From NCBI GenBank assembly GCA_036365455.1, contig JAWQUS010000027.1, forward strand, positions 10,868,001 through 10,932,000: a stretch of DNA of 64,000 nucleotides. Direction: 5' to 3'. The DNA is from Macrosoma leucophasiata. Its lineage: Eukaryota; Arthropoda; Insecta; Lepidoptera; Hedylidae. Below the pieces are notes generated by a model. It saw only the letters and a program-made list of their open reading frames with translations, was not told the DNA's origin and ran no database searches. Shown in pieces: positions 1-10,466 of the stretch. The translations under genes and the position numbers were made by a program. Within the stretch, counting starts at the first letter, position 1, and every line of letters begins with the position of its first letter.

Positions 1-43
1 AGATCGCCTATGATCTACACCAGCCGCCGGGCCATGCGCGCTT
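1..43 (-). repeat. SINE-5S, 5' head (cut by window edge)
   Basis: Read on the minus strand this is the first ~43 bases of the SINE-5S family, also present at 47059 and 57048, including the shared GAAGCGCGCATGG start. The element runs off the left edge. It ends directly against a family C body with no spacer. Confidence 0.75.
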
Positions 44-180
44 CAATATTTGTATAGCCTACATATATTTGTTTCGGGTCTGGGTGTTTGTGTATGTGTT
101 GTATGTGTACAACGGCACCCACAACACAGGTTTATACTTACTGTGGGGCTGTAAGTGTAAGCGTATTTTATTTTATTTAT
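44..180 (+). repeat. SINE family C, head missing
   Basis: The body matches the family C copies at 2960, 27642 and 49486: an AATATTTGTAT start, a TGTGTATGTGTTGTATGTG core, then ACAGGTTTATAC and GTGTAAGCGTATTTTATTT. The tRNA-related head with box A and box B is absent and the reversed 5S-SINE head sits in its place. The tail is T/A rich. Confidence 0.8.
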
Positions 181-540
181 TTACCACAATCATGTGAAAG
201 GGTATCATCACATTTGCATTGAGGTATCAAAGAGGCTAGGAATCGGCAAGTGGGCAATAACACTTGTTTTATTTTAAGATTACTCCCAGCCGACTCTTAG
301 GGGTTAGTTAACGTCACTACCCACGCTGCGTCCTTGCGTAAATTGGTGCGCGGGCGTTATGTCCTTTAATTCTATTATACCTTTATACATTACACAGTGT
401 GAGCCAACTTGACTATCAATATACAGGTCAAAAATAAAGCAGATAAAGTTCAACAAGAAACGCGCTTGGATTCTAATTCATTCTATTATTTTTCTACCTA
501 CACGGTGAAGTTTCGGTCATTCTGGACGCGAAGATATCAT
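181..540. other. Unassigned AT-rich stretch
   Basis: No coding frame, RNA gene or repeat shared with the rest of the window was seen. Confidence 0.5.
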
Positions 541-828
541 TACACTGGTGGTAGAGCTCCAGTGACATAGCTCGCGGGCGTAGGCACCACCGTATTACCT
601 AATATACTTGGTGCTAAATGGTAGTGTTCGGCACTATCGTGTTCCGGTCAGGTGGTAATGTACGGCCCTGTAATTTCCGCCACAGAGGCATAACACCTTA
701 GGCCTCAGAAGTGGTAATGCATCTGCACATTGGCCTCTGGTCTTTGTGAGGGTGTCCATAGGCTGCAGTCATCACTTAACATCAATGTGAACTGCACGCT
801 TATTTGCCACTTCCATGACATAAAAAAG
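541..828 (+). repeat. Repeat family A, near full length
   Basis: This is a nearly complete copy of the most abundant repeat in the window (about 290 bp). It runs from ACTGGTGGTAGAGCTCCAGTG through GTTCCGGTCAGGTGGTAATG and CACCTTAGGCCTCAG to TTGCCACTTCC and an A-rich end. No open frame is conserved among copies. The short A tail suggests SINE-like retroposition, but no Pol III promoter was recognised, so the class is open. Confidence 0.85.
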
Positions 829-1233
829 CATTAAAAGACTTCATAATTTCTTTAATATATAAACAAACCTAGAAAATGCAGCAATAAAACGTAACCTAAA
901 TATAATTTCAGCTTCAAATATTGAAATCACGCAGTCCATATTATACCCAGATTCCCGTCCAATATCTAAGATATTGGTTGCCAAAAATAACAAGCCCGAA
1001 TACGAGAAAGGTAAAGAGGGGGCTAGTTATTTAGAGAACACTTAACCTCTTTGTTTATGACGCCACCGAACTAATTCCGTATTAAGATGCGCTGTTCGGT
1101 GTTAAAATATAACATACAATTTAATGGTAATACGATGTTCAGACACGAAGGAAAGAAAGAAATCAATGTATTCTTATATTCTGATGATGGCAGATGTAAG
1201 CGGTAAAACTGGTGAACTAAGCAAGAATAAAAA
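829..1233. other. Unassigned AT-rich stretch
   Basis: Nothing recognisable; no ORF of note. Confidence 0.5.
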
Positions 1234-1352
1234 GGTGGCATAAAAGCATGCAGATTACATGAATGCTAATTGATGACTGCAGCCTATAGACATCTGTATA
1301 AAACAAAAAGAGGTCAATGTGCAAATGCATTGCCACCCCTGACACCTAAGTT
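1234..1352 (-). repeat. Repeat family A fragment
   Basis: A diverged, reversed 3' portion of family A: GGTGGCA, GCATGCAG, TGATGACTGCAGCCTATAGAC and TGCCACCCCTGA-CACCTAAG follow in the same order as in the intact reverse copies at 39125 and 46567. Confidence 0.65.
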
Positions 1353-1486
1353 GTTTAATTATTACACCCAAATCAGTTTTTAAAACCAAATTAGCATTGA
1401 CGAAGAGTTCTGTTGTGCATTTCAATATTAGATAGTAAGTATAATAGCATAATGTAATTGTTTAATAATAACATTTACTACTACAC

Positions 1487-1972
1487 AAAAGGAGATGTTG
1501 CAAAAATGTATGGACCTCCGGCCATGTATTGTACACAATATCATTAAACAGGCAAAATCAATATAAAAACGTTTTTTTACTGCATATTTTCACTTATTTA
1601 GCTTTGTTTGCAGTTACAAAACATAATTTGCAGTTGGAATTGCAACTCAAAACTAATATGGCGGGCGATGTAATTTTGACATTTTCATTTTTTAAATGGT
1701 ATTTTGATTATAGAACTTGGAGAAAAGAGTAATATTTTCTAAATACTATCAAAATCGATTGATCCCAAGTGTCGGCTGTATCGCCGCCATGTTTAACATA
1801 GTTGAAAATGATAAAATCGTTTGAATTAAATGTGGTTGTAACTCTAAAATATATTCTTGAATAAATTATTTGTATTTTTTTAGGATTCCTCATTAATTTA
1901 CCCATTTTTTGAGGACATAACGAACCGAACCGAACAGTACGAACCAGGGCCGAGCTCGCAACATCTCCTTTT
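1487..1972. mobile_element. Non-autonomous element bounded by 15-bp inverted repeats
   Basis: AAAAGGAGATGTTGC at 1487-1501 is perfectly inverted at 1958-1972. The enclosed ~490 bp is AT rich and has no coding frame of note. A related start (AAAGGAGATGG...AAAAATGTATGG) occurs near 59614, which supports a dispersed family. No target duplication was seen, so the ends may extend beyond the repeats, for instance into the hairpin at 1976. Confidence 0.5.
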
Positions 1973-1975
1973 ATG

Positions 1976-2021
1976 ACAGAGACAAAGAGCAATATACCAC
2001 CATATTGCTCTTTGTCTCTGT
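1976..2021. repeat. Perfect 20-bp hairpin
   Basis: ACAGAGACAAAGAGCAATAT (1976-1995) is exactly inverted at 2002-2021 around a 6-base loop. It lies 3 bases past the inverted repeat that ends at 1972, so it may be the terminal structure of the same element. Confidence 0.8.
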
Positions 2022-2625
2022 TTTAAAATTCTAGAGAAAAATATAAATAGAATAATACAAATATTTTACTTTATACACCTATGGGTAGGTATTACGTCTT
2101 ATCACAGCGTTCTAAAATGGAAAATTAACTAAGTTTTAAACAAAAGTAACAAATAGAATCTGATGCATGTTCTGTAATACATTTTAAACAGCGCTCGTCA
2201 CAAAATCCTTACAACTCAGCTTTACGTGTGGTCTGCTCATATTCGTTTAGAATTGAGCCATGTCGAAATAGGAATGACGTTACAGTGTGGGTGCGTACTA
2301 CGAGGAGTACACCCCATCTGCTATAATCAGAAATAAAATTACCATTTATGTCTGTGATGACGTCTGAAAATAAACACGTAGGGTACGATATATTTAGCAG
2401 GTACCTATTTATTGAGGCTAAGAACAATTTATTATAATAATATAAATATTTAAAGAGATGTGGTACGAAAAATCAGTTTCGATATTGGTGACTGTGGGAT
2501 TCCAAATTTTTAAATACTTACTTAGTCTATTTGCCGCTTAATAATAAATCAGCACTGTCATGTAAGGCACCACAGGCATCGCGAGGCATGTTTATTTAGT
2601 GCACAGGTTTTGGGAAGCCGATATA
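2022..2625. other. Unassigned stretch
   Basis: The only frame, a short one on the minus strand, shows no recognisable domain. Nothing else was seen. Confidence 0.5.
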
Positions 2626-2690
2626 CATCATATAGGCTGCCATATATGTGAACTGCATGCTTGTTTGCCATCATCATAACATAGAAGAAA
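2626..2690 (+). repeat. Repeat family A, 3' fragment
   Basis: Matches the last ~65 bp of family A (ATAGGCTGC, ATGTGAACTGCATGCTTGTT, TTGCCATCATCATAACAT). Confidence 0.7.
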
Positions 2691-2959
2691 AACTTCAAAC
2701 TGCTATCACCGCAGTCTGCCGTCTCGGGCAAGGAAGCAGAAAAGACACTGAAAAGTCGGGTTGATTTTGTAAGTCATTATTTTAGTTTAAAGCACGCAAG
2801 TTATTAAAAACCAAAAAAATAGATTTATTTCATAAAAAACACGTATTAAGTCATCGAGGTAAACCCTCAAAGTACATCTGTTTCCGCTTTGTTATTTTTA
2901 TAAATTTTCGTTTTCTGTTTCGTATCTTTGTTTGAATCGTCGTGTGATAGAGAAGATTG

Positions 2960-3171
2960 ACGACCCGGTTAGTCCAGTGATGCGAAATCACCGTTTGATT
3001 CGAAGGATCGCGGGTTCGATCCCCGCACCGGGACAAATATTTGTATGGCCTACAGATATTTGTTTTGGGTCTGGGTGTTTGTCTATGTGTTGTATGTGTC
3101 CAACGGCATCCACTACACAGGTTTATATAATTCCCTAATGTGGAGATGTGAGTGTAAGCGTAAAAAAAACA
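2960..3171 (+). repeat. SINE family C, full length
   Basis: The tRNA-related head begins CGACCCGGTTAGTCCAG, where TTAGTCCAG is a degenerate Pol III box A. Box B is GGTTCGATCCC at about 3014, an exact match to GGTTCGANNCC. The family body and an A-rich tail follow. The tRNA-like part does not close into a normal cloverleaf, so this is a SINE rather than a tRNA gene. Confidence 0.88.
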
Positions 3172-3194
3172 GTAGACATCTATTTACTTATTAA

Positions 3195-3327
3195 GGTGTG
3201 GTTGCACCAACATATTTGTTAAAGTTAATGTAACATGTCTTACTTTAACAAATTTGTGTAAGTTAGAGAAGGATGTAAAATCTTATAATAATTTTAACTT
3301 TTACAAACATTTTGGTGCAACCGAACC
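3195..3327. mobile_element. MITE with ~16-bp imperfect terminal inverted repeats
   Basis: The left end GGTGTGGTTGCACCAA and the inverted right end GGTTCGGTTGCACCAA agree at 14 of 16 positions. The interior (~100 bp) is AT rich and non-coding. GGTTGCACCAA ends resemble a MITE type I associate with Lepidoptera. No clear target duplication is visible. Confidence 0.6.
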
Positions 3328-4127
3328 CAAATCAAATAGAAAAAAAGAATAGCAAGTCTTAAACAGTATCCGACTACAAAATGTTATATTTACAAAAAAA
3401 ACTGTTTCTCTGTTTACGTCAAGGCATAAATAATTGATTTTGCCGAATCTTATCACGTTTTATCAAATCAATCGACAGCGTGGCCTAATACTCGCACGTC
3501 GCGTAGGTACCGACTAACTCATTCAAAAAAATACGTACATATAAGTATAACACGTAGTAATAATTTATAAACATGTGATGTGATTTTTCGCCACATCTTT
3601 GAACGTAACAATTATTATTTAGACAGTCCTCTTACTACGAACAGTAACTAAACATAATCATGTTTTTTTAAGACTTACTTGAACGAAATGATAGCAAAAT
3701 TCCATTCGTGTACATTAGATTACAAATTAATCATTTTAATTCATTGTACTTTCGTAAATTACTTAATGTATAAATGTTATAAAATAAATAATAATTACTA
3801 TCTAGCCACAAGATTCAAACGATGTTGGTCATTCGTGTCAGCCACACAACGCATCCTGCGCTTGCGCTGATTTGATCGCCACGTTAGAACTTAGAACTTT
3901 TATCCCAGCAGCCCTCAGGCGGCCATATCGACCATTCAGCTTTTCAATTTTTGGATTACATTACTTGGTCTTCAAGTCATCATTTCTGAGATAGTGACAT
4001 AGCATCATACACGTAACTTTGAAAGACGAATGACAATGGTGGAACCATTTTCTTGCATATTGAACCAGTCATTTACTTCCTTATAAATTTACACTGATTC
4101 TTAACCTACATATCCGCTATGCCTTTA
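3328..4127. other. Unassigned stretch
   Basis: AT rich with no supported gene and no shared repeat. Confidence 0.45.
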
Positions 4128-4293
4128 GCAGGGATGGTAAGTGGTGTACTCTGTCAGAAAGTCATTCAGGAAGAAGAAATTGCCAATACTCTTATGAAAA
4201 GAGTAATGAAGCTAAAAGGTACGAGGGGTGTGTGTGGACCGAGCTTGGCAATTTGACTTCACGCAATCTGCCTACCCGTTAACAGACTTGGCA
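4128..4293 (+). pseudogene. Degraded LINE C-terminus (family H)
   Basis: The stretch ATGAAAAGAGTAATGAAG...ACGAGGGGTGTGTGTG followed by TCTGCCTACCCGTTAACAGAC parallels the readable C-terminal LINE coding end at 58706-58837, with many substitutions and small gaps. It is too decayed to give an open frame. Confidence 0.5.
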
Positions 4294-4719
4294 GGCAAAT
4301 ACGTACTATAACTTCGAAAATAACAGAAAATTGTCTAAATTAAATGACTATTATATTAACTAAATGACTACCGAGTTACATTCTAATTTTGACAACGCAA
4401 GTTTCCTTTTATTTACAGATAGCAATTTGTTAGTGGAGTAGCGACGATGTATGCAAATCGGTTGCTTATGCCACATTCGCACAGCGGGAGACACCCTCGT
4501 ATTACAATTAAAATATGCAAATGAAAGATATTACCCACTACTTTTCATTCCGGCTCGATGCAGTTCGAATCAGTGGGGATGCAAAACAGTTCTCCCTCGC
4601 GATGATAGTGTTAAAAATATGGGAACGCTCCCCTGTAACGTTTTGATTGCAGTCTAGACTTTATGCTTTTTGTGATTTTACATGCGATGTGCATTATTTT
4701 TGACGATTCAGTCATTTTT
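4294..4719. other. Unassigned stretch
   Basis: A 68-codon frame at 4451-4657 shows no family features. Nothing else was seen. Confidence 0.45.
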
Positions 4720-5180
4720 AGGGTTCCGTAGTAAACCAGGAACCGTTATAGTTTCGCCATGTCGGTCTGTCTGTCCGTCCGCGGTTTAGCGCAAAAACTA
4801 TTGGTACTATCGATTTGAAATTTGGCATAAGCATACCTTAATCACACCGACAAAGTGGTGGAATCGACAGATGAAAAAAAATATTTAGGGTACATCCCGT
4901 ACATGTAACGCGCGGATTTTTTTTAAAATTTCCTTTTTCTGTATAGTGTGAGATATCGTTAGATAGGTCTTTTAAAAATGTTAGGGATGTTCGAAAATGA
5001 TTATTCGATTTAGTTAACTGTTCGTGATTTATTATGCTAATGCCAATTTTCGTTAGAGTCAAGTGTCCCCCGACCCCTGTATTAACTATACGGTTGTTGT
5101 TACGACAAAAGTAGCTACTTAGAACAAAACTACGGAACCCTAAACTAGGCTTGGCGCGATATGCACTTGCCCGGTTTTTT
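4720..5180. mobile_element. Non-autonomous element with 13-bp inverted repeats
   Basis: AGGGTTCCGTAGT at 4720-4732 is exactly inverted at 5129-5141. Inside the left repeat is a CTGTCTGTCCGTCCG run and a GATTTGAAATTTGG block. Beyond the right repeat the element appears to continue to CACTTGCCCGG and a T run. This layout is familiar to me as a common lepidopteran dispersed repeat. Class unknown. Confidence 0.6.
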
Positions 5181-5485
5181 TTAAATTAATTTCAGTAAAT
5201 AATTCAAGTAGATTCTTTGATAACATAGAAGAAACAATCTCAGAAAACGTTAATTTCATGATTAGGCAATACAATGATTATCCATCAACAAATTACCAAG
5301 ATTTGAAAATATTGCAATTTTTTTACTTAAAATATTAAATAAAACCCTCTTGTGAAGTGAACGTAACATTCCAAAATCCCAATTGATTGTTGTGATGACC
5401 ATGGTGAAAAACAATTCTTCAGTTCTATACCCTACTGATTAAATCATTCTCCTATTGTGCGTTATTAAAATAAATTAAAGTAATA
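5181..5485. other. Unassigned AT-rich stretch
   Basis: Nothing recognisable up to the TA target of the mariner. Confidence 0.5.
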
Positions 5486-6763
5486 GGTTGGGGAAAAAGT
5501 CTATTCGCATTATAGTATGTATGAACTTGTAATAAAATCTCTTTGGCTGTAGTATTTGTATCTGGCTGGTTTTGGTATGATTGAAAGTTAAAATTTTAAA
5601 GAACATAATTCCAAATTCAAATTAGGCAAATGTGTGATTTTCATTTGTTTTTCGTACTGTCAAGATGAGTGAATCTAATAAAGAAATTCGATACATTTTA
5701 AAATTTTACTACAAAAAAGATAAAAATGCAACGCAAGCAGCGAAAAAATTTGCGATGTTTATGGACCTAGTGCAGTGTCTGTGAGAGTAGCACAAATTTG
5801 GTTTAAGCGTTTTCAATCCGGAAATTTTAATGTCAAAGATGCACCTCGCTCTGGTCGCCCTATTACGGATAAAATGGATGCCATTTTTTAAAAAGTGGAG
5901 CAAGATCGACATATCAGTAGTTACGACGTAGCTGAAGAACTGAGAATTGATCACAAAACCGTTTTAGCGCATTTGAAAAAAGCTGGGTACAAAAAAAAGC
6001 TCGATATTTGGGTACCTCACGAGCTTACTGGAAGAAACCTAATGAACCATGTACTCATTTGTGATTCTTTATTACGACGTAATGAAACCGAATCATTTTT
6101 GAAGAAGCTGATAACTGGTGATGAAAAGTCGATTACGTACGACAAGAACGTGCGAAAAAGGTCGTGGTCAAAGGCCGGTCAGGATTCACAGACTGTGGTG
6201 AAACCCGGGTTAACTCGCAATAAGGTGATGTTGTGTGTGTGGTGGGATTGGAAGGTCATTATCCATTATGAGCTATTATCACCAGGCAGGACTATCAATT
6301 CTGAATTCTACTGCGAACAACTGATGAGATTAAAGCAAGAAGTTGAGAGAAAGCGGCCGGAATTGATCAATAGAAGGGGTGTGGTGTTTCATCATGATAA
6401 CGCTAGACCTCACACATCTATAGCCACTCAGCAAAAATTAAGAGAGTTTGGCTGAGAGGTGTTAATGCATCCGCCGTATAGTCCTGACCTTGCACCTTCA
6501 GATTTCCACCTGTTTCGGTCTCTTCAGAATTCTTTATGCAATGTTAGGTTAACATCACGAGAGGACTGCCAAATCCACTTATCGCGGTATTTTGATGAGA
6601 AGTCCCAAAATTTTTATAGCAATGGGCTCATGTCCCTACCTACAAGATGGCAAAAGGTTATCGAACAAAATGGTACATACATACTTTAGTTAAATTTAAA
6701 TAAACTATATTAAAAAATGTTTTGAATTATCTTAAAAAATGCGAAAAGACTTTTTCCCCAACC
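5486..6763 (+). mobile_element. Mariner transposon copy 1 (both ends intact)
   Basis: A 1278-bp element, the usual mariner size. The 5' end GGTTGGGGAAAAAGTC and following bases match the inverted 3' end over about 25 bp with one mismatch. It is flanked by TA at 5484-5485 and 6764-6765, the tc1/mariner target duplication. It carries a broken transposase gene on the same strand. Two further copies lie at 23232 and 40705. Confidence 0.95.
5665..6689 (+). pseudogene. Mariner transposase, copy 1, inactivated
   Basis: The family protein (about 340 residues) binds the terminal repeats through an N-terminal helix-turn-helix region and cuts and joins DNA with a DD34D triad. Here the ATG at 5665 opens MSESNKEIRYILKFYYKK. 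A one-base loss in the A run near 5745 shifts the frame. A TAA at 5889-5891 replaces the GAA of the other copies, and a TGA at 6453-6455 replaces a Trp codon. Motifs still seen are WVPHELT, TGDE (first Asp), HHDNARPHTS (second Asp) and APSDFHLF (third Asp). There are 34 residues between the second and third Asp. The Trp expected after TGDEK is Ser here and in copy 3. It cannot make a full protein. Subfamily not assigned. Confidence 0.93.
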
Positions 6764-6835
6764 TAATATTATCTAGTAGTTAACTTGGCCGTCGTACCAC
6801 TAAACCCTATATATACCTTATATCTTATAGTTATA

Positions 6836-7395
6836 AATACTTTTGCTAGATGGCGCTAGCTACCGCTTTTGACAGGCCAGTAAATTCTTCTAAAAATGCC
6901 ATATCATTACAGAACTATTATGAGGTGTACTTAATACAGCAAATGTAAGTACATTATAATGACAAAAAATATTTATAAAATACTCTCACTCACAATCCCA
7001 CGCTAAGTATAAACCTGTATCATGGGTGCCGTTGTTCACATACAATACATAAATACCCAGATCCGAAACAAATAATATCTATCGGCTATTATACGGCCTA
7101 CAAGTATTTGTTCCGATGCGGGGATGAAACCTGCGACCCTAACTAACGACTAACCGTGTCGTCGAGATTATTCATCAAGAAAAGAGTATTTACGAATCAG
7201 ACTAAATGCCATTGTTTCTGAGCGGCTAATTACCTCCGGAGCTTGGAAACGGTCGTCACTATAGAGTATTTACAACGCCATTCACAGTATCGTTCGAGAC
7301 AACACTAAACACCCAAATTACGCAGATTGAGAACCATTGCATTATTGCTATGTAAATTTAAATAAATTCGGGCCACTGAAAGGAGGGCTAATGCT
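6836..7395 (+). repeat. Diverged ~350-bp repeat, copy 1 (split by a SINE)
   Basis: 6836-6957 and 7165-7395 match 8735-8855 and 8861-9085 in the same order and strand. Shared landmarks are the AGATGGCGCTAGC block, TTCATCAAGAAAAGAG, and an identical 20+ bp run around CACCCAAATTACGCAGATTG. Copy 1 is interrupted by a reversed family C SINE at 6978-7164 that is absent from copy 2. Confidence 0.75.
6978..7164 (-). repeat. SINE family C, diverged, reverse
   Basis: The reverse complement shows the degraded family C head (GACACGGTTAGTC), body and the GTGAGTG end. It is inserted between the two halves of the 350-bp repeat. Confidence 0.75.
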
Positions 7396-7562
7396 ATCCA
7401 ATATTTGTAACATTACATAGTTGCGTTTATTTTTCTACGAGTATGTGGTTTCGGTAATATCACAGTCATAGTTCTGTTTTCCAGTTACAAAATCCAGGAT
7501 CATCGGCTTGGTGATAGTAGCCTACATCTGCTAAGCCATCGTCGAAATTACCATAATACGAG

Positions 7563-8365
7563 TACCATACTCGAGTCGAGGTGGCGTTTGCCAGTAGAAC
7601 CCTTGCTTACTTGAGGCCCCCATGGCGCTAGCTAGCAAGGTTTCCCGCATGCCAAACTCAACTATCCCATAGCCTGGCACCAATGTCCAATCTTAGGCTC
7701 CTGACGTGTGGGAAGCCTCCGAGCCACCAAGGCCTTTCCGAAACTTTTTTTTTTATTAGGGGAATATACGTTACGCACACCCACCCTTGGGGAGAGGGAT
7801 GGGTTGTGTGGGTCTCCAGGAATGGCATCCGTCTACCCACTAAAAACCCCTGGGTGTTCCGGCTCGACCGCCATCAGTGGCGGGATCACGGGAACGCTAT
7901 CGCACTCATCCGTGACCCCACCAGCGGCTGCTCGTTGCCGAGCCCTCCTCGGAGCCTTTCAGCTCCAACCAACACTAGTGGCGTGCGGAACACCTGCACG
8001 CCAGCCAGCCCTGGACCTCTCCATCTGGGCGACGGACATCCCCTAGTCCGGCGCCCGAAGGTCCCTGCCTCGACCACTCACAACGCTATGCATCCCAAGA
8101 CGCCCGGGTGGAATAGTCCAGGGGCACACAGTATGCGGCTGGGGATATGAGAATGGGGTGCAGGGCCAACAACATACTCGTACACCTCTTCCCCAGCCGT
8201 CTCCTCACCACAGCAGCGAGTGGCGGGTAGAGCCACGCCAAACGCCGCTCCCTCTCTGGGTTCCTCTTGGCTTCGCCGGTGTGAGGCCAACCACCGGGTA
8301 CTGAGCCCCCCCGCCACGACAAGGCGGAAACCCTCGGGGGGGGAGGCCTTTCCGATCAAGTCCAA
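7563..8365. repeat. GC-rich retroelement-like block, copy 1
   Basis: This ~800-bp island is far more GC rich than its surroundings. Its second half matches 37870-38403 closely over ACCCCACC-GGC-GCTG, GCCGAGCCCTCCTCGGAGCC, GTCCCAAGACGCCCGGG and CCGTCTCCTCACCACAGCAG. Several frames stay open in both copies (for example GTPA-QPA-DLSI on the plus strand, and TFGRRT, LRGGLG on the minus), but none shows a known domain. I infer a piece of a non-LTR retrotransposon. Class and strand are not settled. Confidence 0.55.
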
Positions 8366-8406
8366 CTAAGTCTAGAGCTCCGAGGCGCAAATATATGTAT
8401 ATCATA

Positions 8407-8726
8407 TCTATACAAATAAATAAAATTGGAGTGTCTGTTTGTAACATAAAAATGACAGCTTTTTACTAAATCCATATGTATGTATACACGGTACATATAC
8501 CAAAACAACGTATTTTTCCATTTTTGTCTGTCTCGCTGTCTGTCTGTTTGGCGGGGCCAATCTTGAGAATGGCTGGACCGATTTAAACGGGACTTTCACT
8601 GGCAGATAGCTGATGTAATAAGGAGTAACTTAGGCTACTCTTATTCTATCTGCGCCTACGACTTCCTCCGGGTAGATACTGAACAATCATAAATTGTCAC
8701 GCGGGCGAAGTCGCGGGCACAGCTAG
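8407..8726 (+). mobile_element. Non-autonomous Helitron-like element
   Basis: The element starts with TC after an A (8406) and ends CTAG before a T (8727), fitting Helitron insertion between A and T. The 3' end holds a short hairpin (GCGGGCGAAGTCGCGGGC) a few bases before CTAG. The interior has GTCTGTCTCGCTGTCTGTCTG and ATCTTGAGAATGGCTGGACCG and no coding capacity. Confidence 0.7.
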
Positions 8727-8734
8727 TTATGTTA

Positions 8735-9085
8735 TAATAATAAACACTTTTGCGCTATAGTCCCAGATGGCGCTAGCAACCACTTTCAATACACCAGCAA
8801 ATTCGTTTATAAATAACATAATAACATCATCAGAAAACTATACTTAAAACATTAAATTTTCATCAAGAAAAGAGAATTCACGGACAAGAATAAATGTCAC
8901 CGTTTCTGACCGGCCAATTACCCTCGGAGCTTAGTCATTGCAGCGCCACTCAGAGTATCGTTCGAGATAGCTACTAAACACCCAAATTACGCAGATTGAG
9001 AACCATCGCATTGTTGCCATGTAAATTAATAATATGTAAATTACCACACCCGTTCCCACTGAAACAGGGGCTAACGCTAACACCA
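8735..9085 (+). repeat. Diverged ~350-bp repeat, copy 2
   Basis: Uninterrupted counterpart of 6836-7395, beginning a few bases after the Helitron-like end. See the copy 1 entry for landmarks. Not recognised as a named element. Confidence 0.75.
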
Positions 9086-10161
9086 CTCGTACAAAGCGCC
9101 ACGTATAGATTAATTCGGGCTCGTGTAACGTTTTTAATTGAGCTTTCGAGTAAACAAACAAATTTCTAGAGGTTTTGGGGCGTGGATACCGAATGTTTCT
9201 GAACAATACCCTGACCGGTTGAAAAGCTTTCCTTCATTAGTAGTAATTAAAATATCTATGAATAATTTACCCTTTCTGAACTAATTTGTATATGTTGTAA
9301 CTCCAAAAGCATAAATAAGGTTTTATTAAATACAATAACAACAGATAAATCAAAGAAGTAAAATTGTATAATAAGAACGTACCAGCTCTCGAATACCATC
9401 TTCAATCAATCCATGTTTCTACAAAGCAGTGGTTTCTAGAAGTACTAAATGACACTTAAAATGCGGACACAAAATAAATATTGAAACGGAATAATAAGTC
9501 ACTAGTAATAATAAATAATATTACTTTAATTGTTATCTGAAATTTGCTTCAAATCCTAAGACTTGCAGTGTTATTTATTGTCTATCTTTCAAATAAAACT
9601 CTCAATACGTATTTATTTTTATACTTGAAATAAAACTGTTGAAAGCGCCACCTAGCGGCGAGTAGGCTTGATTTCATGAATGTAGAGCAGTGATGGTTAT
9701 GGTACGTAGCGCGCAGTTCGATTGCATTGTACGGTAAACACATTCAATTTGTAAATGTGCTTAGATACTATGTTATTTGTTATTATGTGCTGGACATTTC
9801 ATTTCTCTATTCGTATTGGAAATATTCATTAAATTAACATTTGCTGTTGCTGTATGTTGAGTATGTAGAGCTTGATGTAGCAACTCTGATTTTATCGATG
9901 GTAGAGCTGTCCACATCAAAGTGCTCATTCAACTCTGTAACAAGACTCTGGCATTTTGTAGGCCTCTGTTTAATGGACACTTATGCACAAACGTGAATGG
10001 TACCCTCGTTTCCTTATAAACTTACATAAAAATGTAGAAAAGTGCCTTCTTACTTAACAAATACGTAACACATTTTTACCAATACATTTTTAGTAATTTC
10101 ATGATATTGAACATAAACAAAAGACTGTTATAAATTTCAACATGCAATATTATTTGAAATC
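9086..10161. other. Unassigned stretch
   Basis: AT rich. It contains GCGCCACCTAGCGGCG near 9649, a motif resembling the GCGCCATCTA motif common in lepidopteran repeats. No gene supported. Confidence 0.45.
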
Positions 10162-10281
10162 ATGGTGAAATTATTTACTAAACAAGTGATCCTATTCGAA
10201 GATACGCTTCCAAATCAATCTGTAATTGATTCATCAATAATTAAGTTATTGTCGCCTCAAATGGTGATACTAGCGGGATGA
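10162..10281 (+). CDS. Small ORF of unknown nature (39 aa)
   Basis: ATG at 10162 gives MVKLFTKQVILFEDTLPNQS and continues to a TGA at 10279-10281. The stop overlaps the next ATG as ATGA. No domain is recognised. It could be the first part of a gene broken by a frameshift just before 10278, or chance. Confidence 0.25.
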   Translation: MVKLFTKQVILFEDTLPNQSVIDSSIIKLLSPQMVILAG

Positions 10282-10466
10282 TTCATAAAATTGATCAACA
10301 ATTCGTAGGTCAATACACCGGAGGGGTCGGCAATATGTCGCGAGGGTGCAACCACGTGTCGAAGGGGCATAATCCGTCGAAAAAATACGCTCGTGTGTCC
10401 GACTTAATTGAAAAAACTAAATCGAAAATAGTAGCCGACACTACTGAGAATAAAGCGTATTATTAA
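10278..10466 (+). CDS. Small ORF of unknown nature (62 aa)
   Basis: Starts MIHKIDQQFVGQYTGG and ends ...ENKAYY before TAA. The residue mix is balanced and includes two Cys-His-type residues in GCNHVSKGH, unlike the Phe/Ile/Asn/Lys-rich frames typical of AT-rich noise. It overlaps the preceding small ORF by 4 bases in another frame. No signal peptide, membrane segment or known family was recognised. It may be a relic of a gene or of a foreign insertion. Confidence 0.3.
   Translation: MIHKIDQQFVGQYTGGVGNMSRGCNHVSKGHNPSKKYARVSDLIEKTKSKIVADTTENKAYY

Noticed and set aside
2960..3035. Family C head as a true tRNA gene
   Set aside because: Box B is perfect but the arms do not form a proper cloverleaf, and the same head is followed by a common body in many copies.
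2932..3138. Frames in family C copies (also 27663, 49507, 49402 and 11115)
   Set aside because: Recurring peptide pieces come from the SINE sequence itself, which is a Pol III-type non-coding element.
5709..5954. Minus-strand frames inside the mariner copies (also 23421 and 40917)
   Set aside because: Antisense shadows of the transposase gene, similar to each other only because the elements are.
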